Source: Pipra filicauda (taxonomy: Eukaryota; Chordata; Aves; Passeriformes; Pipridae). Taken from it: a DNA stretch of 64,000 nucleotides. Of this stretch, positions 54,701 to 64,000 are shown piece by piece. The translations under genes and the position numbers were made by a program. Under the pieces are notes generated by a model. It ran no database searches and was not told the DNA's origin. It worked only from the letters and a program-made list of their open reading frames with translations. The stretch is taken from positions 558,001 to 622,000 of the forward strand of contig NW_024104510.1 in the NCBI RefSeq assembly GCF_003945595.2. Direction: 5' to 3'. How positions within the stretch are numbered: the first letter of the stretch is position 1; every line of letters starts with the position of its first letter.

Positions 54701-57700
54701 AGACAGTAGAAGAGACACTCTATCAAGAACCAGCAGATCTCTGTTGCAAGCGTGATGATACTATTCCTCTGTGTGACTCTCCTCTCTGTGCAGCTGAGCC
54801 AGTCGAAGAGCAGTGCTCACCCTCTTTTCAGAGCTGTGTATCAAGGCTGGTACCAGAGTGAGATGGAGAAATGCCTGTCCAGAAAGCTTCACCCAGCTAT
54901 GTCAGAGCCCTTCACAAGAATGAAAGCTTGTACCCTGTTTATGAGACAACAGTATTAAAGGACAATCCAGAGGAAAACAAAAGTAATGGAAATTTAAAGT
55001 AAACTTCATATTCAAAATCTGAAACACCACATGTAAAATGTTTCTCCTTAAGTCATGAGACTGCACATAAGACAGGGAAAAAAATCATTGTATGGACATC
55101 AGAGTGCCTCAAGAAAGAAATAATAGCAATGACAGCTGGCATTAGGGTTGAGTACAGTGGACAGAGATCTTGTGATACCCACAGGACGTTGTGAATCTGG
55201 AAGCTGCAAGAATACGGCACTGCTGGGCTTAGGTTGGTTTTCAGGGAATGAGTGCAGGGCAAAGAACTTCTAAAGGCTTAACACTTAAACACAAGGAAAA
55301 TCTCCATTAGCTGGTACTGAGATTAGAACCTGTGCTTTATGGATAGGACTGCATTAATTCAGAAACAACTCCAAATATTTGAATTACACCCACAGGCAGC
55401 AATAACCATCAGAAGGTTTGGTATAAGAAACTTTTTAAGAGCTGTGTTCAATTTAACTACAGTGCATCCTCCTGGGTTGTAGTGGAGCTTTGGATCTCTC
55501 CCCTCTTATAAGCAGCACGTCAGTCAACAAGAATTTAGGTTGGAGGAATGCATTACAAATATAGAACAAATCAAATTAGCTCTCAGATGTTATCTGTTGA
55601 TATCTCATTTCTTCCTCAGCTTTCTTCTAACCACTGGAACACAACATCTGGGCATTTGGGGGAGGCAACTGTTTTACTAAAAAGTACTAAATATAGGTGC
55701 TACAGAACAAATTACAACACGCTGCATTACCACACCACCTACAGCACAGGATGAGCCAGTAACAAGTTACCGGCTGTAAAAAAGGTAATTTAGTCTAACA
55801 AGTGTCACCTTCACAGCATAAAAAGCCAACTTAATCAGAGCAATTACGTGCTAAGGATGAGTGACAAAGTTAGTCATCTGTTGCAGAAGTTATTTAAAGA
55901 AATCAAGATTTGAAGCACCATTTACTTGTTTCAAATTTTCCCTGCCTCTGAAATTTGAAGGGCTCCTGAAGAATTCAATAATGCATTCAATTATGACAAC
56001 CACAGGGTTTATACTTAATATTCTACATATTTTAACTTAAATTTAGAGCAGCATTCTTTCTTCTTTTTAAATGGAAATAGTTTGCTTTCATGACAGTCCT
56101 TTGTGATATCCATAGAACAGACTGGGGAAGGAATTATGTGACTTACTGGGTCAAAATTTTACAGAGCATTTCACCCTGATCAGTGTTGAATGACAAGCTC
56201 CAGTGACAGGCACATTTGATGCTGTGATGTCCACAGAACTGGAGGCTTTACTGCTCAACAGTTTAGCGGATTCAAGAAGAGCAAATGAAAGTTTACTGTA
56301 GTAGAAGTGCCACAACAGTGAGTTCTATTAGACAGCAGTTAGACTACGAATCATGTAATAAACTCTCCTTTCCTAGCAAAGGCTTTTGCAGCCTTCCTTA
56401 CCCACGAACTGATAACCTTCCTGTGACACAGCTGAGTGCAGTGAGACAGGAACAGGACTAAGTCACCTGCAGCACTATGGTCTCCTTTAGAGGCTAAAAT
56501 TGACCCACTACTGCAACAGAGTTCATAAAATTCAGGCTTCCCCTGGTCAAACAGTATAAAGACTCTGGTGACCAAAGTTCCTTGCTCAAATCATCCAAAA
56601 ATGGGCGGGAGCACTAGATCATCTATTGCAGAGAGCAACTGCATACAGAGATGGGCTTTGGGTAACATGAACTAACAGACTGTGACCCAAAAGCACAGGT
56701 GCTTAAAACATAAATCTTTATCAGAAAGTTGATTAAACAACTGGTTCTAAAAACCTAGAGTAATTTTCATTGTTAAATTCAAAGAGAAACTCATAAAATG
56801 TGCCTACATTGGAATATTCTGATCTCTTCTGAAGATTTCTATGTGCACCTTGAGGAAGTAAGTGTCCATGTTTACCATGTTCCACACAGAGCAAAACATT
56901 GCTAAACCCCCCCTTCGTGATGATCAGTCATTACCCAACCCTCCCAAAGGTTTATGCAGTGCTTTCTGCAAGAGCCTGTCCACCCACACAGACAGTCAGC
57001 ACACCCAGTCCCCTGCTGTTGCAGGCAGTCACATCATAAACCAATCAAATGCCATTGTAAAATTAAATAGGCTGTTTGGACTAAGTTTCCAAAATTTGGG
57101 AGTAGGCCTTTCTTCCATTCAAACTAATTTGGGTAACAATGAAAAAATTCACTCATGAACAGGGTTTCTGACTACATCTTTTTCCGTCAGTGGTTCTGGT
57201 TTTCCGCTCCAACCCACATCATCTATTCTCTTCCTTCCACCCATTCTTCCCCCCAAAAAAGGCTGGCTTGGACACTGTGCTTCAGTTTTCTGTAGAACTT
57301 TCTATTTTTCTTTCCCATTCTTTTTGTTTAGTATATAAAAGGAGCTTCCTGTTTAGAAGCACGGGAGTCCTACACCCTCAGTAATGATGTATTCAGCCCA
57401 TCAGTGATCTTGGCATGAATGCCTTGAACCTTAATAAACCTGATGGGATTTTCTGTACATGTCATCATCAGTCTGAAAAACAATGCACAGCATTTGTCCA
57501 CTTGCACTGAAGCAGCTCCATTCCCAGTCCTATAGTTCTAGTAAGAATTCCAAGGGCTTATAGGCTTCCTTCTATTAAATATTTCATAGATTTCCAACGT
57601 CTGCAGACCAAAAACAGAAGCACCAAGAAAAGACAATATTGTTGCAGAACTCTCACATGATCAATACTGTTCTGCTTTCCATCCCCAAGTCCCTGCAGCA

Positions 57701-58478
57701 GCCTGCCATTGCTCACACTGCTAAAGTCTTCCTATGACCTAGTGTCCAAATCCTTGGCTTGTCCTGTGCTGGGCAACAGGAATGAAACACATAATGCAAT
57801 CTCCTTTCAGCTTCAAAAAAGCCCATTCCCCCCAACCCTACACAACTTAAAACAAAATTCTATCTTGTTCAAATATGTAGAATGGATCAAAATCTATTTA
57901 TATGGGTCCAAAAAGGGGAGTAGCATTGTTGACTTGAAATTAACTGACATATTTGTCTCTTCAGGAGTTTAATGTACATAAATACCTAAGTGCAGGCTGT
58001 TCTCCCTGCTGGATTTTAACTGCAGTGAAGTCCTCCAGTGAAGGTATTGGACAGGCATACAAGCACCTGAATCAGTGGATGCAGCAGCAGTCTTGAGTAC
58101 CACACACAAGTGCTGTTTTTCTCCAAGCAATGCTTAGCAGCAGAGTGGTCGACCACACTTTATTCTATACAATGTAATTCTTCAGCTAATACTCCTGGAA
58201 AAGATGCCAGGCTGGAGCTTGTGCATCTTAAAATCTGGCAATGCAAGGCACATATCCTGCTTTACTTTAACTCCTGTGGGGGGGCTCAGTCTGTGCCTAC
58301 ATAAACATCAAATCATATTTTGATTTTTACTTATGGGTGAGCAGCAGAGTTAATTTAAAACTGTCAGCAAGTGCCATCCTAATTAAAAACAAATGACTAA
58401 TTGTACAACCAAAGGGCCTGTTGACACAGGCTACGTATATCAGTCAAAGCCAACCAAGCTTGAATTTGAGGAAAAGCA

Positions 58479-58492
58479 GCACCATCTAGTGT
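58479..58492 (-). promoter_or_regulatory. CTCF-like motif near LSM3
   Basis: GCACCATCTAGTGT fits the reverse CTCF core at 12 of 14 positions, in the same orientation as the motif at 43200 and about 1.5 kb beyond the LSM3 3' end. Confidence 0.3.
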
Positions 58493-60044
58493 CCTACAAG
58501 AGTCAGATTCAAAAATGAAATCCACAAGTCCACACAGAATTTGCAAGGTAGCAAACACTCATAAAGCAGTAAGACACCAGAGTCTAACTATGTCAGCACT
58601 TCTGATACAGGGAATTACATAACAAAAATCTTGTTAAAAAAGAGCTGCTGAGAATGAGCTGTTTTCAGGCAGAACAAAAATTCCTTAAAGACAATAAATT
58701 GAGAAATTATTCTGCTGTCTGTAAAAAAAATGCAGTCTAAAGGCCAAAATGTACCAGAAAGCTACTTTTGTTTATAAAAAGCCAAGTTTCAAGAAGTCGA
58801 GTAATATTAAAAAATCTAGCAGACTAAAACCATAAAACAACATGAAAAGGCATTTGAGAAATCTTATGGAAATATATGAGGGAAATTACCAATAAATTTT
58901 TTTTCAAACTCATCAGGAGCAGAAATCTTGGCAAAGGGTTAGTACAGCCAACAGATGATCAAATCATAGAAAGAACAGTAAGAAACAGACTATAATTGCT
59001 ACTAGCACATTAATACTCAGCTACACTCTGTCAGCTTCAGCTGGTACTCCTACTGTCCTCATACTAGAGCACATTGTGTGAGAACAACAGAGTATAGATG
59101 TCACCTAGAAGCCAGAGCAGATTTTGTATCAGTTCCTGCTTTCCTTGTTTCAAAGAGCATGAAGTATACATTCATCTTCTGAGTGTATACATTTTACTAC
59201 CAAAAAACTTTAAGAAGAATCTGGCTTGGAGGTCACCAATGTAGACTTGGTATTCCTTACCACTGTCACAAGCTATGGACTAAAATGAAGATTTTTAACT
59301 GTAAGAGAAAGTGCCAGAGCAAGCTGCTTTTGTTAAGCCTACAGAGCACCTTGATAAATTAAGTTTAAGGCACAAGTCAAGCTTTGTAGGAAATATTCCA
59401 GTGCAGACCTACATCTCTCATGTGCCTCTACAACATTATAGCGTGCCTTTTTTCACACAGGAAGGAGAATAAATTACAAACAGAGTGGGTCTGAAAAAAT
59501 AGGTATTAAAAAAGCTTTGCTCAGGGTTCTAGTGTATCTCCACTGAAGACAACTAACGAGCACCTTAGGCATCCAGCAGAATTTAATGTACTCAAGAACT
59601 GAAACAGGCTACAGACAGTGGGAAATGAATGCATGCAGCAGGCAGCTCAACAGCCTGGGAGCAACAAATTCAGCCTCTATTTATGGTCTTGCAAATCATA
59701 GCTCTGTTAACAAAGCCACAATAAAAACATCTCAAAAGATTGCAAAGAAACCCATGTTTTTTACATATCTGAAGTGGAAGATTTATATAAATCCCATTTC
59801 CCTGCTACAAGGATACGCATCAAGAATTTAAACGCAGAAAAGCCATAAATTACTGCACCACTGATTTATGCAGTGTTATCCCCCAAAACAATCTGCAAGA
59901 CTGGTGTATTAGTAAGGACAGAAGTTAAAACAACACACTAAAGTTACTACTTTCTCAGAAAGTGAGGCTGCATACTGTAACTTTAATAAAGAACTAGCTC
60001 TATAGAAGAATATATGTCCTCAACACAAAAACATGACAAGTCAA

Positions 60045-60384
60045 ATCTGAAAGATAACCCAAAATTTATTTCAAACAAACAAACATAAAAAGACAATGCT
60101 ATTACCAAGATTGAAAGAAATGAAGGATTCTTTTACTGATGTGACAAGACAGTCAATTTACAGCAGTTACATTAATTCTGAGAAAATCAGGTTGGGTTTA
60201 CACTGCTTCAACTGACTACATGTACTTTCTGCCAGACAAACTGGTTCCCTTTCCCTCCCTTCCCAAAAGAACAGCCAAAAACATTTTATAAAAAAACATA
60301 TACAGAATTTTGAGACACATGATTGAAACACAAACCACTGTCCAAAGTCTGGAACTTTCCAAGAAGGTTAAATCCTTTGTTGCT
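60045..60384 (-). other. LSM3: LSM3 3' untranslated region (end approximate)
   Basis: This runs from the LSM3 stop to just past the first canonical AATAAA on the minus strand, giving a 3' UTR of about 320-340 nt. The cleavage point is inferred as 10-25 nt beyond the signal. The sequence is AT-rich and contains no ORF or repeat that I recognise. Confidence 0.6.
60065..60070 (-). terminator. LSM3 polyadenylation signal AATAAA
   Basis: TTTATT on the plus strand is AATAAA in the LSM3 sense, about 315 nt after the stop codon. It is the first canonical hexamer I found downstream of the stop. Confidence 0.6.
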
Positions 60385-60465
60385 TCAACCAACCCTCAGC
60401 GGGGGAGCTACAAGCACAACGCCGTCCCCTCTGACGAAGAGCATCGGAATATTCCTTTTGGTAGA
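60385..60465 (-). CDS. LSM3: LSM3 coding exon 4 with stop codon
   Basis: 26 codons (residues 77-102) plus TGA at 60387-60385. The acceptor is CTTTTTCCCAG. It encodes the Sm2 motif ([15 protein letters not shown], with R88-G89-D90) and ends in PPLRVG as in mammals. Confidence 0.98.
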   Translation of the reverse strand, partial: STKRNIPMLFVRGDGVVLVAPPLRVG

Positions 60466-63138
60466 CTGGGAAAAAGGAAAGAAGAAAAGTTTACATTTAC
60501 AAAAGCATAGATCACAAAACATCTCTGCTAAGCATATGACCAAATTCAATCATAAAAAACACACCTGAAACAACTCCAACAAACACACAATGTTCACCAA
60601 GTTTTTGGATGTCCTGTGTACTTTCATTACAATTTGTCCCGAACTTCTGTTAGAGCTTGATTCAAAAAACAGTCAGCAATAAACTACTTTAGCAATATAA
60701 CAGTGTAGCTTAAAATGAAAGAATCTATGGGGATAAATACACTATGTCCTTACTTTATAAATCTCTTCATAGGTTTCCTCATCAATCTCTATTGTAGTCA
60801 CAGTTTCTTCCACATCACCCAAAATCATATTTAAGTGCTGATCATATGCCTGTAGGAACGAAGTTATTTTATTATTTCTTCCAAAATTAAAAAATGAGCT
60901 TACTAAAATGAGAATTTTAGCAAGTCTTTCAGACAAAATTAGTTTAGTCTGATTTTGACCAAAATACGTCACTATGTCAAAACAAAGTAGTATCAGTTGT
61001 AGTTATAATTCCAAACAAACATAAACAAATGGGTACTTTGCAGTAGAAAAAAAAAAGGAAAACATTTACAGGAAATAGCTCTAAAGCATTGTATGAGAAC
61101 ACATACAAGAACTCAGAGACAGACACACTTCATTAACATTAAACCAGCTACACATTCTCTGCTGCCAGTCCAGCCTCCTGGAATTGATTGCCTGGGGACA
61201 ACTTAAAGGTTATGAAAGCTGTTTCACATACGGTACTACAAAACCTTAAAATAAACATATGTTCCAGAAACCTTACAAAAGCATGTTGGAAACTACACAT
61301 GTGCCTCACGGATCTCTCGTCATCTCTGTGTTTCCAAAGGAGTTGAGGCCCAGTTAACACATGGGCAACTGGTTCTCTTCCCCAGCAAAGCACAACACTC
61401 AGGAAGGATGACTGACTTAAAAGAAAGCAAAAACCCTTTTTGTCAAGAGTCATATCTCAGAAGAAAGCACTTACACAAATGAGATTTACTGAGAACCCAG
61501 CTGAGTATATATCCCATCATACTCTCAACAGGTGTGCCTCAAGAGATACTCATGTGATAGTGATAACCTCATTAGTTCTGTCTTGAAGAGACCTCAGGGT
61601 ACATCACAAGAAGACGCTTGCAGCATTATTGCTCATTTCACAGACACAGAAACGTAAGCCAAGAGCAGTGAAATTAATTGCTTAGTAACATTCAGGAGAC
61701 AAGAAAATCAAAATACATCTCCTAACTTTCAAGGGAAGCAGTTAATAGCAAAGTACTGAACAAATTAGATTTTTTCACTGATCGCATTACACTTCTGTAA
61801 GAGAAAGTGTTCAGACCTTGTTACTAAGATGATTTTTCCATCTACCTTCTCTAACCCTTTCCACACTTTCAACCGTGAGATACAAATACCTGTGGTTCCA
61901 AACTAGTTTTTTGAACAATTAATGGAATATTACAGGTAAACTTGCATAACAGCCTGTTGTACATAAAAAACAGTTGCCCAGTCCTTAGCTGAATGAGTAT
62001 GACAGTGTTCCGAACGTTTTACTTACATGAAGCCTGCCTCTAAGCTCTCTGTCATTCCGCATTTTGACATAAATTCGCTCATCTAGACTGAGTCTGATGA
62101 GATCAAGTGGCTCCTCTACAGTATTTGTTGTTTGTTGCTAAAAAACAAAACATAAGAGTTACATGTACAGAAGAAGCCTGTGAACTTCTCCGTTCCTTAG
62201 CGTTTGTGAGACACAGAAAACAGAGAAGTAAGAACATAGATGCAAGTATTTCAAATCATCTCTTCACATCCTGATGAACCTGAGTGCAGCTATTTACCAC
62301 TCTATGGATATTCACCAGCCTAAGCAACAGGAGTTAAAAGACTTGTTTATTCCGCAGCAAATCACACACAGAGGGATTGGACCTAGAGGACCTTTAGGCC
62401 CCTTCTAACCCAAACCATTCTGTGATTCTATGGAACAGTTTTTCTTACCAGCAACCATCATCCCCACTGCAGCAGAGAGCCTACACGTGAACCAGCACCA
62501 CGGCTGTGCCATGGCACAGTGCAGGCCGGGAGAGCCAAACCCACGCTGACACCTCTGCCAGCACAGTCAGCGACCTGGTCGCACGCTCAGGTGACCTCAG
62601 TTACCCGGTCATACACTGCCCCACACACCCCCCTCCTCTCCCGAGGCCCTGCTCGGCCGCAGGGCAGCCAGGCCAGGCCCTGAGGCTGCTCTGAAACCTG
62701 CACACAGCGGGCTGAGGCCCCTTTTTGTGATAACGGCGCGCTTTGGGGATCACAAGCAAAAAACCGTGAACCCCTCCGTGCGCATCCCGCAGCTTGCTCC
62801 CTCCTTCCTTCCTCCTCAGGGAGGAGGCACTGCCCTCGGCAGCTTTCCTGCATTTTCCTGCCCAGGCAAACGGGCCTGAAGGGAGCCTTGTCCGCGCCTC
62901 GGCGGCGGCACAAGCTCCGAGCCCGAGCAGGAATTTCATTCCACACGGAAAACGCTCCCCGAGGGGCCGCGCCTCACGGAGGGTGCCCGGGCTCGGGCGC
63001 GCCCAGCCCAGCCGGGCAGCCGAGAGCTGCTGCTACCTCTCCCTCCCGCCCCGGGCCCGCGGAGAGAGGCGGGAGGCACCGGGAGCTCCTTCCCTGCGCG
63101 CCGCTGGAGCCGCTCACCTGATCCACCTCATCCGCCAT
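60385..63138 (-). CDS. LSM3: LSM3, U6 snRNA-associated Sm-like protein (4 coding exons, complete)
   Basis: Joining minus-strand exons 63138-63118, 62137-62027, 60849-60754 and 60465-60385 gives 7+37+32+26 = 102 codons and a TGA stop, the human LSM3 length. All three introns are phase 0 with GT..AG ends. The product matches human LSM3 as I recall it, with E instead of D at residue 4 the only difference seen. It carries an Sm fold: the Sm1 motif crosses the exon 2/3 junction (G40, then the RNA-contact segment Y46-D47-Q48-H49-L50-N51-M52) and Sm2 contains R88-G89-D90. In known biology LSM3 is part of the nuclear LSm2-8 ring, which binds the U6 3' oligo-U tail, and of the cytoplasmic LSm1-7 ring, which promotes decapping. 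The start is fixed by homology and a good Kozak context (A at -3, G at +4). It diverges from XPC across a shared promoter. Confidence 0.98.
60754..60849 (-). CDS. LSM3: LSM3 coding exon 3
   Basis: 32 codons (residues 45-76), from [15 protein letters not shown] to YEEIYK. The acceptor is CCTACAG and the donor GTAAGG. It holds the RNA-binding part of Sm1 (D47, N51) and the acidic linker between Sm1 and Sm2 that is characteristic of LSM3. Confidence 0.98.
60850..62026 (-). other. LSM3 intron 2 (with short intron 3 at 60466-60753)
   Basis: Intron 2 is 1177 bp of AT-rich non-coding sequence; the acceptor-side tract is pyrimidine-rich. A search by eye for C/D-box snoRNA signals (RTGATGA with CTGA) in the sense orientation found none. 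Intron 3 is only 288 bp. I see no repeat in either. Confidence 0.85.
62027..62137 (-). CDS. LSM3: LSM3 coding exon 2
   Basis: 37 codons (residues 8-44), from [10 protein letters not shown] to RELRGRLH. The acceptor is TTTTTTAG and the donor GTAAGT. It encodes the N-terminal helix ([11 protein letters not shown]) and the first strands of the Sm fold, including the Sm1 glycine in LRGRL. Confidence 0.97.
62138..63117 (-). other. LSM3 intron 1
   Basis: 980 bp. The exon 1-proximal third is GC-rich and belongs to the promoter CpG island; the distal part is ordinary sequence with a 60-bp CR1 tail fragment on the opposite strand (62374-62433). Long open frames on both strands here reflect high GC, and none resembles a protein I know. 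Confidence 0.85.
62374..62433 (+). mobile_element. CR1 LINE 3'-end fragment
   Basis: The sequence GGATTGGACCTAGAGGACC, followed by a segment ending CCATTCTGTGATTCTATG, matches the CR1 3' tail. CR1 is the dominant avian LINE and ends in short ATTCTRTG-type repeats. Only about 60 bp remain, which is typical of heavily 5'-truncated insertions. It lies in LSM3 intron 1, antisense to the gene. Confidence 0.9.
63118..63138 (-). CDS. LSM3: LSM3 coding exon 1
   Basis: Seven codons, M-A-D-E-V-D-Q, followed directly by the donor GTGAGC. Human has D at residue 4. The start codon lies inside an AAGATGGCGG motif, which is a YY1-type site. Confidence 0.96.
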
Positions 63139-63258
63139 CTTTCAAACCGCCTCCCGCACCCGCCCGCGAGACTTTATGGCCCGGCCCCTTCCCCTTCCCT
63201 TTACTCTTCCCCTGCGCGGGGCCGGGCCGGGGCCGCGGCGGGACCTGCGGGGAGCGCC
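63139..63258. promoter_or_regulatory. Bidirectional LSM3/XPC promoter
   Basis: Only 120 bp separate the two start codons, so both 5' UTRs and core promoters must lie in or next to this gap. It is GC-rich with no clear TATA box positioned for either gene. It holds a pyrimidine-rich run with CTTCC repeats (ETS-type GGAAG on the minus strand) and GGGCCGG-type GC boxes. An AAGATGGCGG YY1-type motif (63132-63141, minus) overlaps the LSM3 start. Transcription start sites are inferred. Confidence 0.8.
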
Positions 63259-63346
63259 ATGGGCAGGAAGCGCAAAGCATCGCCCCGGCCCGCGGCTGCC
63301 AGAAAGAGACGCTCCGGGGGGCTGCGGGAGGAGGAGGAGGAGGAGG
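63259..63346 (+). CDS. XPC: XPC coding exon 1
   Basis: 29 codons plus one base. The first 18 residues are rich in K/R/A/P, and the exon ends in a run of six Glu encoded by a GAG repeat, then the donor GTGAGT. The GAG tract could vary in length between individuals. Confidence 0.93.
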
Positions 63347-64000
63347 GTGAGTGCGGCACGGAGGCCGTGTCGGGCCGGGCCGGGCGCTGCGCCATCGCCG
63401 CGGGTTGGGGCCGCTCCAGGCCGGGGTGGGCAGCGGGGGCAGCTCCGTGAGGGGAAGGGCAGTCACCGCAGGCTGGAGCCGTGGGTGGGGATCGGCGGTG
63501 GGATCGGCGGCGTTACCAGTGCCAGGGGCGCACAGAAATCGGGGGTTTAACCCCCGTGTGCCGCGGGCCCCGCACGCTGCCCCAGGAGCGCTCACAAAGG
63601 CTGAGCGAGCCGGGGGGTTTGTCTCACCTCGCAGCTTCACAAAGTAATAAGTTCTTGTGAGTGGCGAGCACGATGCTTGGTTTTCAGCCGACCCCATCGG
63701 TAAGACTAAGAATCTTTAAGTGCCTCTTGTGTATTGCATTATTATAAATATTTTCCTTAAGTGTCATTGTTCGGATCTTACCTATTTGTTCACAAACTCA
63801 GCATTGTGAGTGCTCAGTTCTGTAGCTGCCTCTGATGAGGTCCACGGAGATATTGTTTCTGATTGCCATGGAGATGAAACTTCATCCTTTAACGTCTTTT
63901 CCCTTCTTCTCTTCTGTGCAGATGATTTTGAAGAGGAAAAGCCCAGTACAAAAAAGAACTCAAAAGCTCCAGCTAGGAAAAAGGAAGAAGGTTGTGATAA
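63259..64000 (+). CDS. XPC: XPC, nucleotide excision repair damage sensor (5' part; continues past the window)
   Basis: Exon 1 is 63259-63346 and exon 2 starts at 63922. Splicing G|AT restores an Asp codon and gives M-G-R-K-R-K, a basic stretch, an E run, then DDFEEEKPSTKKNSKAP. This fits the start of vertebrate XPC (human MARKR, EEEEED, FEDEKPPKK as I recall). XPC with RAD23B and centrin-2 recognises helix-distorting lesions in the nucleus and recruits TFIIH for global-genome repair. Only the disordered, charged N-terminus lies here; the transglutaminase-like and beta-hairpin domains are beyond the right edge. The start has a strong Kozak context (G at -3, G at +4). The frame stays open upstream, but that sequence has no XPC counterpart. 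The identification rests on a short charged match plus position next to LSM3. Confidence 0.93.
63347..63921 (+). other. XPC intron 1
   Basis: 575 bp, GTGAGT to TTCTGTGCAG. The first half is CpG-rich; the second half is ordinary. It contains a 12-nt segment with a strong acceptor and donor on either side (63688-63699). Confidence 0.9.
63922..64000 (+). CDS. XPC: XPC coding exon 2 (partial, cut by the window end)
   Basis: It begins after the acceptor CTTCTGTGCAG and reads D-D-F-E-E-E-K-P, then a Lys-rich stretch ending K-K-E-E-G-C-D at the window edge. The FEEEKP segment aligns with FEDEKP in human XPC exon 2. Confidence 0.92.
   Translation, partial: MILKRKSPVQKRTQKLQLGKRKKVVI

Larger units (their letters stand above)
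50376..60044. other. Gene-free intergenic sequence up to the LSM3 3' end
   Basis: It contains a possible hAT-like relic near 50775-50830, the TACAAAAAGCA array, poly-T and poly-A runs (51991, 52652), an AGATGGCGGC YY1-like word at 54280, and the CTCF-like motif at 58479. A 68-codon open frame at 54752-54958 starts with a hydrophobic, signal-like segment; I see no other support that it is a gene. Confidence 0.55.
62880..63620. promoter_or_regulatory. CpG island over the LSM3/XPC promoter
   Basis: This is the only long run of dense CpG and very high GC in the window. It covers LSM3 exon 1, the intergenic gap, XPC exon 1 and the start of both first introns. Boundaries are judged by eye from the fall in CpG frequency. 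Confidence 0.9.

Noticed and set aside
1..60044. SLC6A6 coding exons
   Set aside because: I looked for the conserved transporter segments (for example the GLGNVWRFPY motif) among the open frames and found none; the gene should lie left of the window.
62794..63450. Upstream in-frame extension of XPC to a start at 62794
   Set aside because: It is open because the CpG island has few stops; it crosses the LSM3 exon and the promoter, and XPC homologues begin at the M-x-R-K-R start.
63128..63697. 189-codon minus-strand frame antisense to XPC exon 1
   Set aside because: A GC-driven shadow frame, proline- and arginine-rich, crossing the known promoter.
1..64000. CRISPR arrays, prokaryotic operons, complete retroviral or DNA-transposon copies
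   Set aside because: No regularly spaced repeats, ribosome-binding sites, LTR pairs or long transposase frames were seen.

Overview
This is a piece of vertebrate nuclear genome, almost certainly from a bird and most likely a songbird (oscine passerine). Coding exons are short and separated by introns with GT..AG ends, and gene density is very low. Two interspersed repeats point to birds: a 3' end of a CR1 LINE whose reverse strand still encodes the CR1 ORF2 tail (43734-44267), and next to it a tRNA-Ile/CR1 composite SINE of the TguSINE1 type (about 43296-43423), a family known from songbirds.

The only genes I can support are at the right end. LSM3 lies on the minus strand in four coding exons (60385-60465, 60754-60849, 62027-62137, 63118-63138). 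Together they give a 102-residue Sm-like protein essentially identical to the human protein as I remember it. On the plus strand, 120 bp from the LSM3 start codon, XPC begins at 63259; its first exon (63259-63346) and the first part of its second (63922-64000) are in the window. The two genes share a compact CpG-island promoter. This head-to-head XPC/LSM3 pair is the same arrangement as on human 3p25. LSM3 serves U6 snRNA/spliceosome function and mRNA decay, and XPC starts global-genome nucleotide excision repair. They share a promoter, not a pathway.

From 1 to about 60050 I find no convincing protein-coding gene. By human synteny this is the long spacer between LSM3 and SLC6A6, which should lie beyond the left edge on the minus strand. 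It is AT-rich unique sequence with scattered simple repeats, one decayed roughly 60-bp repeat array (31739-32110), two short local duplications, a small CpG cluster with a perfect 14-bp palindrome (around 20050-20125), RFX-like X-boxes and octamer motifs near 13.4-14.4 kb, and several CTCF-like motifs in one orientation. A possible EF-hand-coding exon (50283-50375, minus) is the most protein-like sequence in the desert, but I could not assign it to a gene. I saw no CRISPR array, prokaryotic operon, intact mobile element or novel multi-gene system.
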